NCBI RefSeq assembly: GCF_900142915.1
Contig: NZ_FRCM01000007.1
Location: 310,001 to 374,000 of the forward strand
Length of the DNA: 64,000 nt
Source of the DNA: Mucilaginibacter sp. OK098
GTDB lineage: Bacteria > Bacteroidota > Bacteroidia > Sphingobacteriales > Sphingobacteriaceae
Direction: 5' to 3'
The notes under the pieces: generated by a model
Told to the model about the DNA's origin: nothing
The model's input: only the letters and a program-made list of their open reading frames with translations
Database searches by the model: none
Program-made: the position numbers and the translations under genes
Shown here: in pieces, positions 45,493 to 54,410 of the stretch
Numbering within the stretch: position 1 is the first letter of the stretch
Layout: each line of letters begins with the position of its first letter

Positions 45493-45684
45493 GGATTTGG
45501 GGTATTAATTGGGTGTTGTTAATGAACGGGGAAGATGCGGAAAAGTTTTGATATGTGGGGAGGGAAATTCGGTGGTAAAAAGGGTTGATGGTTTTTTTGA
45601 GAGGCTTTTACTTGATTTAGAGGCTTGGTAAAAACTACGGAATTGGGGGATGGGCAAGGTTTAATTGTGGCGAATTTGCCATAA

Positions 45685-45999
45685 TTAGATGCCGTTGGAT
45701 TTTTCTAATAGCGCTTTAAATTTTTCAATAGCTATGAATTGAATTGCCAACTCATTGGAATATTCAACCCCTTCAAACTCATGCCAGGTAGGATCAATCC
45801 TATAATCAAACGTCCCCCCAAATAATTCTGGCAATCCCCATTCATCGGCATAAAACCATTGGCCATCAATTAATTTAGAGCGAATAAGTGTTTCTCTTTC
45901 AGATAACTCAATGTTATCAGGATTGGCAAATATTACTGCACCATACTTTTTATAGTTGGCGCTATCGCGGTATAGGTAATTAAATTTAATGTTTCGCAT
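45685..45999 (-). CDS. Small hypothetical protein (FNYLYRD family), 104 residues
   Basis: The frame runs from ATG 45999 (MRNIKFNYLYRD) to 45685; ATG 46017 is an alternative start. The protein has FNYLYRDSANYKKYGAVIFAN near the N-terminus and WHEFEGVEYSNELAI later, with many Trp/Tyr/Glu residues. It resembles uncharacterised Bacteroidota proteins that I recall beginning with a similar motif; no function is known. It lies 55 bases after the helicase stop on the same strand and may be its last operon member. Confidence 0.65.
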   Translation of the reverse strand: MRNIKFNYLYRDSANYKKYGAVIFANPDNIELSERETLIRSKLIDGQWFYADEWGLPELFGGTFDYRIDPTWHEFEGVEYSNELAIQFIAIEKFKALLEKSNGI

Positions 46000-46054
46000 T
46001 AGCCAATGTAGAAACATCAAGATGTTTTGTCAATCGGATATAAGTGAACTTTAA

Positions 46055-49000
46055 CTAACCAATAGCAAGTTTCCCACTTTCTTTCCAAATATATGCAGGC
46101 ATGGGTTCATTTAAATGCCACTCTACGTTCATCGGCTTTGATCCGCTTGAATTAATGAAGTTTGCTTCCCCTAAAAATACATATGACATTGTAAACCCAA
46201 ATTCATCCTCATTCTGCTCTCTTACAAACAGTAATATTCGTTTATTTAAATCTTCTTGATTTATATATGATAATCCTTTGGGAGATTCTGGGGAAGTTGC
46301 ATTCTGTGACTGCCAATGAAATAGATATTCATTAATAGCATAGTCATCATACAGTGTTGTTGGAGAGTATTCTTTTTCGGATTTTTTTAACGTTACAAAT
46401 AATGCTTCTGTATTTAGATACTTATTTAAAGCAACACCTTCGCGGTTTGAAGATGATTTTTCAAACTCATGAAGACGCAATGCCACTAAGATCTGATCTC
46501 GATTGTAACGACTGTGTACTTTTAAAGGAAATGGATAATCTAATTGAATATCCTTTTCAACAAAATCAATCCTGTCAATCAAATATTTTATTACTTCTTC
46601 AAACTCTTGAATCATTAGTGGATTTTTGGCAAGTTGTAACATGCTTTCTTTAATAGACTTAAAACCAGCTTTTAATCCTTCCTTTTGCCATATATCATAA
46701 TGCAACATTAATAACATTAGCCTTTCTTCTTCCGTTTGAACATCAACATTGAAGTTATTTTTGATTAAGTAATTAATGAATTGCAAATAGCTTATTGAAT
46801 TGCATTGAAGTAATCGTTTAATGCCTTTTGTTATTTCATCTTCATTGGGTTCTATAAAGTCTTGAATTATCCCTGCTTCTACACAAAGTCTTTTCCAATT
46901 GCCCTTTTTGTAAATTAATTGTAATTCAATGTGCTGGAATTCGATAAAGTTTTTTAGCGTGAGAGAGGCTGTTGATTGGTGTTTAAAATTTTGAATTTTT
47001 ATGACCAGTTGTCTTCTATTAAAACCAATTGCAGCCGCAATATTTTTTAGAATGATTTCTTTCGCTTTCTTTTCTAGTATGATAGAGCATCCTAAAGGTA
47101 AATGAGGAAACTCATCTTCAATTTCTTTTATAACAGATGTATGAGTCTTTCCCACCAACGCTCTAAACTTATGTGCAAAATCATATTCAGGTCGAGCATT
47201 TCCTACAAAATCTAAAACAGTTAAACAATCTTTATTTGGTGCAAGTCGTAAACCTCTTCCAAGCTGCTGAAGGAATATTGTTAAACTTTCCGTGGGTCTA
47301 AGGAAAAGAACTGTATCAATTTCGGGAATGTCCACACCTTCATTAAAAATATCCCTCACAAATAAGTAATTGATTTCCTTATTCCTTAGTTTTTCCCTTA
47401 GTTCTGTTCTATCTCCGGGGCTGTTACTTGTTAAATAATCCGCTTTTAAGCCTGCAAGTGTAAACTTTTCAGCCATATAGCGAGCATGCTCTTGACTAAC
47501 ACAAAAACCAAGAGCGATAACATCATTTACATCGGTTAAATACTTTTCACAGTTAATTAAAATATCACCTATACGACGATCATCTTCAGTATAAAGTTTG
47601 GTCAGTTCATTAATTTCATACTTTCCATTTTTCCATGATAATTTCGATAAATCAACGTTGTCCGATAAGGCAAAATATTGAAATGGAGAAAGCAGTTTTC
47701 TATTTAATGCTTCAGGCAATCTAATTTCAGCAGCAATTACTCCGCAAAAATCATTTAAAATATCATCACCATCACTCCGTTCAGGTGTGGCTGTTAATCC
47801 TAGTAGTATTTTTGGTTTAAATTTTTCAAGAATAGGTCTATAACTTGATGCAGCTATATGGTGCACTTCGTCAATAATTATAAAATCAAAAAAATCCTCA
47901 GAAAGAGCTAATTGACTTATTCGATTATTAATCGTTTGAACTGAAGCAAACACAAATTCATAACTATCTGGCTCTTCCCCGTCAACCCAGAGGGCCCCGA
48001 AATTAGCGTTTCTTAAAACGTGTTTAAAAGTAGTTTGTGCTTGTTCTAAAATCTCTTTGCGATGCGCTACAAATAACAGTCTTGCTCTTGGTTGATTGTC
48101 TTTAAAGTATTTGTAATCAAAAGAAGAAATCACAGTTTTGCCTGTACCGGTAGCTGCAACAACTAAATTTTTATATCTATTGTGGACGATTCTTTCAGAT
48201 TTCAATTTCTCCAAAATCTCTTCTTGATAAGGGAAGGGCTTTAAATCAAAAAAGGTTGAAATTCCTTCTTTATAATGTGAATTTTGCTTTAAGGCTTTTT
48301 TTAATTTTTGTTTGTCTTGGCCTGATTCATAAAATTCAAAATCCTTATCCGCCCAATAGGTATCAAAGGTTTTTTTGAATTTATCTATTATATGACCGAT
48401 TTCTTTAGCTGTAACTTTTAAATTCCATTCTAAACCATTTGTTAAAGCCGACCTTGAAATATTTGAAGAACCAATATATCCAGTATTAAACCCCGTATTC
48501 CTTAAAAACAAATAAGCCTTGGCATGCAATCGTTCATGCTCAGAATTATATGATACTTTTATTTCAGTGTTTTTTAAGTTGGATAGAAATTCAACAGCTT
48601 TAACATCTGTTGCTCCCATATAGGTTGTGGTAATAATTTTAAGCCTTTTTCCACTATTAGTAAATTCTTCCAATTCTTCCTTAAAGATTCGTATGCCTGA
48701 GAATTTAATAAAAGAAACAAGCCAACAAATTTCATCTGCAGAAAGTATTTCTTTTTTTATTTCACTTTCTAAAGTAATTCCTGAATTACTACCTGTAAAA
48801 AGCTCACTTTGACTTAATCTCGTATAAGGCGTAATTTGTTTAAGTCTTTCATTAAGATCTGGATAGGGGGAATCAAGTTTAGAAAAAACAGCCTCTAATA
48901 TTTTCCCTTCATTATAAATTAAGTTATTTGAGAGGCCTAATTTTGGTAGTTCATCTATTAAAACTTGAATGAGTTTATTAGAAAGCTCAACTTGGCGAAG

Positions 49001-49195
49001 TGTTTTATTTTCATCTTTAATCTCATTTAGAGCAAACTTAATTGTCTCAGCTAAGTATAAACTTAAATATCTTGAGGCCTCTTCTTTATCAAGTACAGTA
49101 CTTTTAATAAAGAAGTTATCACCATTTAATAAGCTTAATTGATTAGCAATTAGCTTTGTTATCAGTTGCTCATAAATTCCTAGTTCAAATTGCAT
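46055..49195 (-). CDS. PLD-nuclease / SF2 helicase / DUF3427 fusion
   Basis: 1046 residues. Residues of about 140-290 form a phospholipase-D-like domain with HxK at 224-226 (HAKAYLF) and GSSNIS at 242-247; the D of the HKD motif is not evident. Residues of about 320-700 are a superfamily II helicase: VAATGTGKT at 346-354, DEVHH at 442-446, TATPERSDG at 468-476, and motif VI LGRGLRL near 670. The C-terminal third fits DUF3427. Proteins with this architecture occur in accessory and defence-associated loci. The stop precedes the FNYLYRD gene and the start overlaps the Nudix gene by 11 bases. The gene is visibly AT-richer than its neighbours, a sign of transfer. Confidence 0.85.
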   Translation of the reverse strand: MQFELGIYEQLITKLIANQLSLLNGDNFFIKSTVLDKEEASRYLSLYLAETIKFALNEIKDENKTLRQVELSNKLIQVLIDELPKLGLSNNLIYNEGKILEAVFSKLDSPYPDLNERLKQITPYTRLSQSELFTGSNSGITLESEIKKEILSADEICWLVSFIKFSGIRIFKEELEEFTNSGKRLKIITTTYMGATDVKAVEFLSNLKNTEIKVSYNSEHERLHAKAYLFLRNTGFNTGYIGSSNISRSALTNGLEWNLKVTAKEIGHIIDKFKKTFDTYWADKDFEFYESGQDKQKLKKALKQNSHYKEGISTFFDLKPFPYQEEILEKLKSERIVHNRYKNLVVAATGTGKTVISSFDYKYFKDNQPRARLLFVAHRKEILEQAQTTFKHVLRNANFGALWVDGEEPDSYEFVFASVQTINNRISQLALSEDFFDFIIIDEVHHIAASSYRPILEKFKPKILLGLTATPERSDGDDILNDFCGVIAAEIRLPEALNRKLLSPFQYFALSDNVDLSKLSWKNGKYEINELTKLYTEDDRRIGDILINCEKYLTDVNDVIALGFCVSQEHARYMAEKFTLAGLKADYLTSNSPGDRTELREKLRNKEINYLFVRDIFNEGVDIPEIDTVLFLRPTESLTIFLQQLGRGLRLAPNKDCLTVLDFVGNARPEYDFAHKFRALVGKTHTSVIKEIEDEFPHLPLGCSIILEKKAKEIILKNIAAAIGFNRRQLVIKIQNFKHQSTASLTLKNFIEFQHIELQLIYKKGNWKRLCVEAGIIQDFIEPNEDEITKGIKRLLQCNSISYLQFINYLIKNNFNVDVQTEEERLMLLMLHYDIWQKEGLKAGFKSIKESMLQLAKNPLMIQEFEEVIKYLIDRIDFVEKDIQLDYPFPLKVHSRYNRDQILVALRLHEFEKSSSNREGVALNKYLNTEALFVTLKKSEKEYSPTTLYDDYAINEYLFHWQSQNATSPESPKGLSYINQEDLNKRILLFVREQNEDEFGFTMSYVFLGEANFINSSGSKPMNVEWHLNEPMPAYIWKESGKLAIG

Positions 49196-49601
49196 TTAGA
49201 TATTTTAGGTAATTATTAAGGATAGGGATATCCGCATCGGCCCAATCCAAATCTAACAATTCACTTGTATTTAGCCATTTAAAATCGGCGTGCTCCCTTA
49301 ACTCGATTTCGCCGCTAACACATTTACAAATGAAGGGAATAAGCTTTATACTTATAAATGGGTAATCATGAATGTTTGGGGCAAGACTCTTAGTAATTTC
49401 GATCTCAATATTTAGTTCTTCTTTAATTTCTCGAATTAAACATTGTTCAGGTTTTTCATATGGCTCCATTTTACCGCCTGGTAGTTCCCATTTTAATGGT
49501 AAGCTCATTATGGAACTTCTTTGAGTGGCTAACAATTGGCGTTTATCATCAATAATTAAGGCACAAGTAACATCAATTATTTTGCGTGACACCTCTTTCA
49601 T
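49185..49601 (-). CDS. Nudix hydrolase (MutT-like)
   Basis: 138 residues. The Nudix box is intact: GGKMEPYEKPEQCLIREIKEE (residues about 42-63; key residues Gly-Gly, the central Glu, and RExxEE). The fold hydrolyses nucleoside diphosphates linked to another group, such as oxidised dNTPs. It overlaps the helicase gene by 11 bases, implying coupled translation and common function. A 53-residue gene ends 2 bases upstream. The substrate is unknown; if this is a defence unit, nucleotide clean-up or signal hydrolysis is possible. Confidence 0.87.
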   Translation of the reverse strand: MKEVSRKIIDVTCALIIDDKRQLLATQRSSIMSLPLKWELPGGKMEPYEKPEQCLIREIKEELNIEIEITKSLAPNIHDYPFISIKLIPFICKCVSGEIELREHADFKWLNTSELLDLDWADADIPILNNYLKYLNAI

Positions 49602-49603
49602 AT

Positions 49604-49765
49604 CTAATTTTCTACCTCACAAAATACATGTTTACAATCACTATTCAAGCATTCCTCAATATTCATTTTGAGTAGGGTATGGGAAAAGCTGGAAATGAGA
49701 TCAGTCCGTGTATCACAAATTGGGCAGGTTGTGGGCTGGTCTGTGATTAGGTAAAAGGTTGGCAT
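49604..49765 (-). CDS. Small Cys-rich protein, 53 residues, head of the cassette
   Basis: An ATG at 49765 starts a frame ending with TAG at 49604-49606. The product reads FYLITDQPTTCPICDTRTDL, then CLNSDCKHVFC, with cysteines at residues 14, 17, 39, 44 and 49. CPIC plus a later Cys cluster suggests a zinc ribbon. It ends 2 bases before the Nudix start, so it is probably translated as part of the same operon. A TAAATTTG element at 49770-49777 (minus strand) lies only 4 bases before the ATG, so the message might be leaderless or the promoter may serve the next gene. No function known. Confidence 0.65.
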   Translation of the reverse strand: MPTFYLITDQPTTCPICDTRTDLISSFSHTLLKMNIEECLNSDCKHVFCEVEN

Positions 49766-49889
49766 AATCCAAATTTACAATCTTCCACCCACATAGTTTA
49801 CAATCCCTCACCAAAAATGAATTGGCTTGTTCCACATTTGTAAACCCATAGCCGGATTAATTACTAAAAGGTCAACCTTATTCGGTGTA

Positions 49890-50055
49890 ATATGCTTGTT
49901 CCACCTGTTCCATCTGTTCCACTTGTTCCATGTGTGCACAAGCGGGAGCTGCGAAGCATTGTTTTTAGCCATTTTACCTATAAAAACCAATTTTGATTTG
50001 AAAAAGGTTTGTTCCACGTGTTCCACTTGTTCCGCATGTGCACATCGTTCCGCGG
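49890..50055. repeat. TGTTCCA minisatellite in the 49766-50208 gap
   Basis: Nine-base units (TGTTCCAC with small changes) repeat four times near 49895-49932 and again near 50010-50040; each run ends in TGTGCACA. Longer frames across it are artefacts of the repeat. Not a CRISPR: units abut with no spacers. The frr promoter TATTTTTG is at 50181-50188. Confidence 0.75.
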
Positions 50056-50208
50056 AACAAACACAGCACTTTCGTCATTTCTTCCCCCTTTTTGCTTTCG
50101 CCTTTAACCTTTCACCGCTCCCCCAAAACATCTTCCGGACTTTCGGTCTTCCCGACTTTCGAACTTCCCAATCTTTTTATTATTTTTGGCAGCAAAACCT
50201 ACAAAACG

Positions 50209-50772
50209 ATGAGCGAACTCATTAAAAAACAAGTTACCGACGCCAAAGCGCACATGGATAAAGCGATTGACCATTGCGACGGCGAATTACAAAAGATCCG
50301 CGCGGGCAAGGCAAGTCCTTCCATGCTTGATGATATAGTGGTTGATTACTATGGCAGTCCGACGCCGTTGAGCCAGGTAAGCAGCGTTAACACGCCCGAT
50401 GCCCGTACTATTGTGGTGCAGCCCTGGGAGAAATCGTTGCTGAGCGCCATCGAAAAAGCCATTATGGAAGCCAACCTTGGTGTTAACCCGCAAAACGACG
50501 GGGTTATTATCCGCATCAACGTACCCCCACTAACCGAAGAGCGCCGCCGCGACCTGGTTAAAAGGGCAAAGGCTGAAGCTGAAACCGGTAAAATTGCTAT
50601 CCGCAATATCCGCAAGGATGCCAATGAGAAGATCAGGAAACTGAAAGCTGAGGGTGTATCGGAAGATGAGATGAAAACCGGTGAAGGCGAGATCCAGAAA
50701 CTTACGGATGCTTATATCATAAAGGTTGAGGTGCTTTCTGATGCCAAAGAAAAAGATATTATGACGGTTTAA
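50209..50772 (+). CDS. frr: Ribosome recycling factor
   Basis: 187 residues from ATG 50209 (MSELIKKQ). Splits post-termination ribosomes with EF-G. RRF features: LQKIRAGKASPSMLDDIVV, TPLSQVSSVNTPDART, VNPQNDGVIIRINVPPLTEE and RRRDLVKRAKAEAE. Longer upstream frames are spurious because they run through the minisatellite and lack the family N-terminus. The usual pyrH neighbour is absent here. A hairpin terminator follows. Confidence 0.96.
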   Translation: MSELIKKQVTDAKAHMDKAIDHCDGELQKIRAGKASPSMLDDIVVDYYGSPTPLSQVSSVNTPDARTIVVQPWEKSLLSAIEKAIMEANLGVNPQNDGVIIRINVPPLTEERRRDLVKRAKAEAETGKIAIRNIRKDANEKIRKLKAEGVSEDEMKTGEGEIQKLTDAYIIKVEVLSDAKEKDIMTV

Positions 50773-50795
50773 TTTGCCGTTTTGATTTTATATTG

Positions 50796-50829
50796 AAAAG
50801 CCATTTGCTGACTAGCAGGTGGCTTTTTT
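50796..50829. terminator. frr terminator
   Basis: AAAAGCCA (50796-50803) pairs with TGGCTTTT (50820-50827), with an inner TGCT/AGCA stem and a trailing T run. It lies 23 bases after the frr stop. Confidence 0.85.
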
Positions 50830-51057
50830 GGTTTTCCATCGGCGCTTCTTTAATGTCTTCGTGTCCCTTTGTGCATTGCTCCGTGACCTCTGCGGTAAAA
50901 GAATTAACCATAAAGGTCTCAAAGAAGCCACAGCGCACACAGAGAAAGATTGGGACTTTCAAAATAGGCCTCTAAAATAGTCCAAATGTCAAATTAAAGT
51001 GAATGAGGTGCTTAGCCGTCCGCTTTTTTTATTTTTGTAAAAAAAGTTTATTCACGA

Positions 51058-52812
51058 ATGAAGATTCTCTTATCATACTTATCAAAACACCGCTGGGTTG
51101 TTGCGCTTGCGCTGCTAATGGCGGCACTAAACATTGGTTTTTCACTGCTCGACCCTTATATCACCGGCCGTATTGTGGATGAGGTTATCGAAAAACGTAC
51201 CTTGTTGCAATACAGTCAATACATCCACAACATAATTGTGTTGGTAAGCATGGCCATTGGTGTTGCCATGGTATCGCGTATAGCCAAAAACTTCCAGGAT
51301 TATTTTACCAATATCATTACCCAAAAAGTTGGCGCCGAAATGTATGCCGATGGTTTAACCCATTCGCTTGAACTGCCCTACCAGGTATTTGAAGACCAGC
51401 GCAGCGGCGAGACCTTGGGCATCCTGCAAAAAGTACGGCTGGATTGCGAGAAATTTATCACCTCGTTCATCGGCATTTTGTTTGTGAGCCTTATCGGGAT
51501 GGTTTTTGTAATTGTGTATTCAGTGCATGTAAGCTATAAGGTAACACTGGTTTATTTTGCCGCTATCCCCATCATCACCTTTGTGAGTATGGCCATGAGC
51601 CGTAAAATAAAAACCATTCAAAAACGCATTGTATCAGAAACCACAGCGCTTGCTGGTTCAACCACCGAGTCATTAAGAAATATTGAACTGGTAAAAAGTC
51701 TTGGTTTAGTAAAACAGGAGATAGAGCGGCTAAATAATACCACCTATAAAATACTTGGGCTCGAGCTAAAAAAAGTAAAATATGTGCGCAGCATGAGCTT
51801 TGTACAGGGTACAACCGTAAACTTTGTGAGGAGTGTAATGGTGGTAGTTTTGCTGCTGCTTATTTTCCAGAACACCATTTCACCGGGACAATATTTTAGC
51901 TTTTTATTTTACTCGTTCTTTTTGTTTAACCCCCTGCAGGAGCTTGGCAACGTGATCCTTTCATGGCGTGAGGCGGAGGTATCTTTGGGGAATTTCACAG
52001 GAATCCTCAACACACCCATTGATAAAAAGCCTGAAAAACCTGTACTGCTGGAGAAAGTTAAAACCTTAACCTTTGATAATGTAAGCTTTAAGCACTTAAC
52101 CGCCAACCGTAACGCGCTCAACAACATCAGCTTTGAAACAAATACCGGCGAAACTATCGCCTTTGTTGGCCCTTCGGGATCAGGGAAAACCACGCTCGTT
52201 AAATTATTGGTTGGACTTTACCAACCATTAGAGGGTGACATTTTATACAACAATATCCTAAGCAAGGAAATTGACCTCGACCAGCTGCGCGAAAAGATCG
52301 GCTTTGTAACCCAGGATACCCAATTGTTTTCCGGGTCGATAAGGGAGAATTTACTGTTTGTACGCCCGGACTCCACTGATGAAGAATGTATGGATGTACT
52401 GGAACGTGCGGCCTGCCAAACTTTAATGTCGCGTGCCGACAAAGGCTTGAGTACCGTAATTGGCGAGGGTGGCGTAAAAGTATCAGGTGGAGAGAAACAA
52501 CGTTTATCAATTGCACGCGCCCTGTTGCGCCGGCCTGATATTCTTGTATTTGATGAAGCTACCTCATCCCTTGATTCCATTACCGAAGAAGAGATCACCG
52601 AAACTATCCGTGACGTTTCTGTATTCGATAACCACATCACCATACTGATTGCCCACCGTCTTTCAACCATTATGCATGCCGATAATATTTACGTGCTGGA
52701 GAAGGGCCACATCATTGAATCGGGCAAGCACTTTGACCTCATCGCCCAAAAAGGATTGTACTACGCCATGTGGCGCCAGCAGATCGGGGAGAAGGTTAGT
52801 GTGGAAGCGTGA
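51058..52812 (+). CDS. ABC transporter, permease fused to ATPase (exporter type)
   Basis: 584 residues. Six membrane segments in residues 1-310 are followed by the ATPase: GPSGSGKTTLVKLLVG (Walker A), VSGGEKQRLSIARALL (signature), ILVFDEATSSLDS (Walker B) and IAHRLSTI (H-loop). Half-transporter exporters of this class move lipids, peptides or drugs. The substrate is unknown. The gene is single, and a TATTTTTG element is visible upstream near 51030-51045. It converges on the response-regulator gene. Confidence 0.92.
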   Translation: MKILLSYLSKHRWVVALALLMAALNIGFSLLDPYITGRIVDEVIEKRTLLQYSQYIHNIIVLVSMAIGVAMVSRIAKNFQDYFTNIITQKVGAEMYADGLTHSLELPYQVFEDQRSGETLGILQKVRLDCEKFITSFIGILFVSLIGMVFVIVYSVHVSYKVTLVYFAAIPIITFVSMAMSRKIKTIQKRIVSETTALAGSTTESLRNIELVKSLGLVKQEIERLNNTTYKILGLELKKVKYVRSMSFVQGTTVNFVRSVMVVVLLLLIFQNTISPGQYFSFLFYSFFLFNPLQELGNVILSWREAEVSLGNFTGILNTPIDKKPEKPVLLEKVKTLTFDNVSFKHLTANRNALNNISFETNTGETIAFVGPSGSGKTTLVKLLVGLYQPLEGDILYNNILSKEIDLDQLREKIGFVTQDTQLFSGSIRENLLFVRPDSTDEECMDVLERAACQTLMSRADKGLSTVIGEGGVKVSGGEKQRLSIARALLRRPDILVFDEATSSLDSITEEEITETIRDVSVFDNHITILIAHRLSTIMHADNIYVLEKGHIIESGKHFDLIAQKGLYYAMWRQQIGEKVSVEA

Positions 52813-52814
52813 GG

Positions 52815-52928
52815 AAGGTGAAAGCTGAAAGGTAAAAGGCGAAAGGTATTTGAATGCGGAAGTCGGAATGCCAATTGCGGAATTAGACAAAAAACCTTTT
52901 ACCCTTCGCCTTTATCCTTTCACCTCAA
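52815..52928. repeat. Inverted simple repeat (AAAGGTAAAAGGCGAAAGG / CCTTTTACCCTTCGCC)
   Basis: The left arm (about 52820-52850) and right arm (about 52893-52922) pair imperfectly around a 40-base loop. It lies between the convergent ABC and response-regulator genes and can work as a two-way transcription stop. Confidence 0.65.
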
Positions 52929-52929
52929 C

Positions 52930-53583
52930 TCACACATTAATAATCCCCGTTTTTATAGCGAAGATAACCAGGCCTACCAGGTTTTTTGAGCGGGTTTTTT
53001 CAAACAGGCGGGCACGGTAACCTTCAACGGTACGGATGCTTAAGCAGATCTTATCGGCAATTTCCTGGTTTGAATATTCCTGGCAAACCAGTCGTAAAAC
53101 TTCAATTTCTCGCTCGTTGAAATCAGCCAGTGAATGTGCGGCATCTCCGGCCGGGTTATTGCCCGCCAGCTGCTTAATAAGTGTTATTGAAAGGTGTTCG
53201 TTAAAGTAATAGTCTTTATAATAAACGGTTGATATTGCTTCAATGATCTCCTCGGGTTCGGCATTTTTTAGCAAATAGCCTGACGCACCCGCTTTCATCA
53301 TATCCACAATGTATTTGTCCTCGTTAAACATTGAAAGTGCAAGCACCTTTATCTGTTTATATTTTTGCTTAACATACGTTGTGGTTTGTATGCCGTCCAT
53401 TTCAGGCATTTTAATATCCATCAATATTACGTCGGGCGTAATATCGGTAAGCATAGCGGTTAATTGTTTGCCGTTTGAGGCCTCAAGCACTAAATCAAAA
53501 TCGGCACAATCTTCCAGGGTAGCTTTTAAACCATTTCTGAAAATCTTATGATCATCCGCAATGGCTAATTTAATTTTTCCCAT
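52930..53583 (-). CDS. NarL/FixJ-type response regulator
   Basis: 217 residues. Receiver domain: IADDHKIFRNGLKATLED, phosphoacceptor in VILMDIKMPEMDG, and ALSMF and YLLKNA further on. The C-terminal LuxR-type HTH reads NEREIEVLRLVCQEYSNQEI, then ADKICLSIRTVEGYRARLFE. DNA binding is expected upstream of the operon. It is the last gene of the four-gene run and probably acts on the twin dyads at 55631-55669. Confidence 0.92.
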   Translation of the reverse strand: MGKIKLAIADDHKIFRNGLKATLEDCADFDLVLEASNGKQLTAMLTDITPDVILMDIKMPEMDGIQTTTYVKQKYKQIKVLALSMFNEDKYIVDMMKAGASGYLLKNAEPEEIIEAISTVYYKDYYFNEHLSITLIKQLAGNNPAGDAAHSLADFNEREIEVLRLVCQEYSNQEIADKICLSIRTVEGYRARLFEKTRSKNLVGLVIFAIKTGIINV

Positions 53584-53624
53584 GATTTAATTAAAAGTCA
53601 ATAAATATAAGTTAAAATCAGTAA

Positions 53625-54410
53625 TTATACTATTACTCTAATAATTGTAATGGTACCATTCCTGGGTTTTGTATATACATTTATCTCACCATTAATAAGT
53701 TGAACACGACTTTCGAGGTTTTTAAGCCCGTAACCGTGCCTAACATCATCCATATTAAATCCTTTACCATTATCTTTAAATTCCATTAATAAACTCGTGG
53801 CATCTTTTGTGATGGTTAAGTGAATAATGGTAGCTTCTGAATGTTTAATAACATTATTAAACAACTCTTGTGCAATCCTGTAAAATGCCAACTCAATTTC
53901 GGGCGCAAGCCGTACGTCGTCAAGATTATTTTTACAATGAACCTTGATACTCGTATTTTGCTCAAATTTCAGGCACAACCCTTCAAGCGCTTCTTTAAGC
54001 CCGTAATCTGTTAAAACAGGAGGCAGCACATTATGAATAATATTACGAATCTCCTGGATACACTCATCAGTTAGCTTTCGGGTATCAGCCAGTAAAGGCT
54101 CCTTAGTTTCGCCCACAGCACTTTTATCAAGCCTGTGCAGATTGAGTTTTATGGCCGATAGTACCTGGCCAACACTGTCATGCAGGTCTTCGGCCAAGCG
54201 TTTTCGTTCATTTTCCTGGGTTTCAAAAACGGCATTAAGCAGGTCGGTTTGTTTTTCGTCATGCAGCTTACGCAAATCTACCTGGTTCTTTATCATTTTT
54301 CGCTGGTAGATGATAACGAAAAAAAATAAAAAACCAATAAGTATAACAATTACAAGCGTACCTGTAATTAATACCGGGATCAGGTCGTTTTCTGGAGTTG
54401 AGGCTTGCAA
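53625..54410 (-). CDS. Sensor histidine kinase (HisKA_3 family)
   Basis: 261 residues. One N-terminal membrane segment (PVLITGTLVIVILIGFLFFF) is followed by RLAEDLHDSVGQVLSAIKLN, the HisKA_3 dimerisation and phosphorylation site, with His in LHDSVGQ. The ATP-binding domain shows ELFNNVIKHSEAT and DNGKGFNM...HGYGLKNLESRV. No large sensor domain is fused, so sensing may come from the neighbouring membrane protein, whose gene overlaps it by 31 bases. NreB/NarX-type pairing with the NarL regulator downstream is typical. Confidence 0.9.
   Translation of the reverse strand: MQASTPENDLIPVLITGTLVIVILIGFLFFFVIIYQRKMIKNQVDLRKLHDEKQTDLLNAVFETQENERKRLAEDLHDSVGQVLSAIKLNLHRLDKSAVGETKEPLLADTRKLTDECIQEIRNIIHNVLPPVLTDYGLKEALEGLCLKFEQNTSIKVHCKNNLDDVRLAPEIELAFYRIAQELFNNVIKHSEATIIHLTITKDATSLLMEFKDNGKGFNMDDVRHGYGLKNLESRVQLINGEINVYTKPRNGTITIIRVIV

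Noticed and set aside
46354..46653. Plus-strand frame inside the helicase gene
   Set aside because: Antisense shadow of the DUF3427 region; no independent features.
49890..50055. Possible CRISPR array
   Set aside because: The units are 9 bases and adjacent, with no unique spacers and no cas genes.
49808..50225. Frames across the TGTTCCA minisatellite
   Set aside because: Their residues (Trp-Asn-Lys/Arg repeats, or Leu-Phe-His repeats) simply reflect the DNA repeat.
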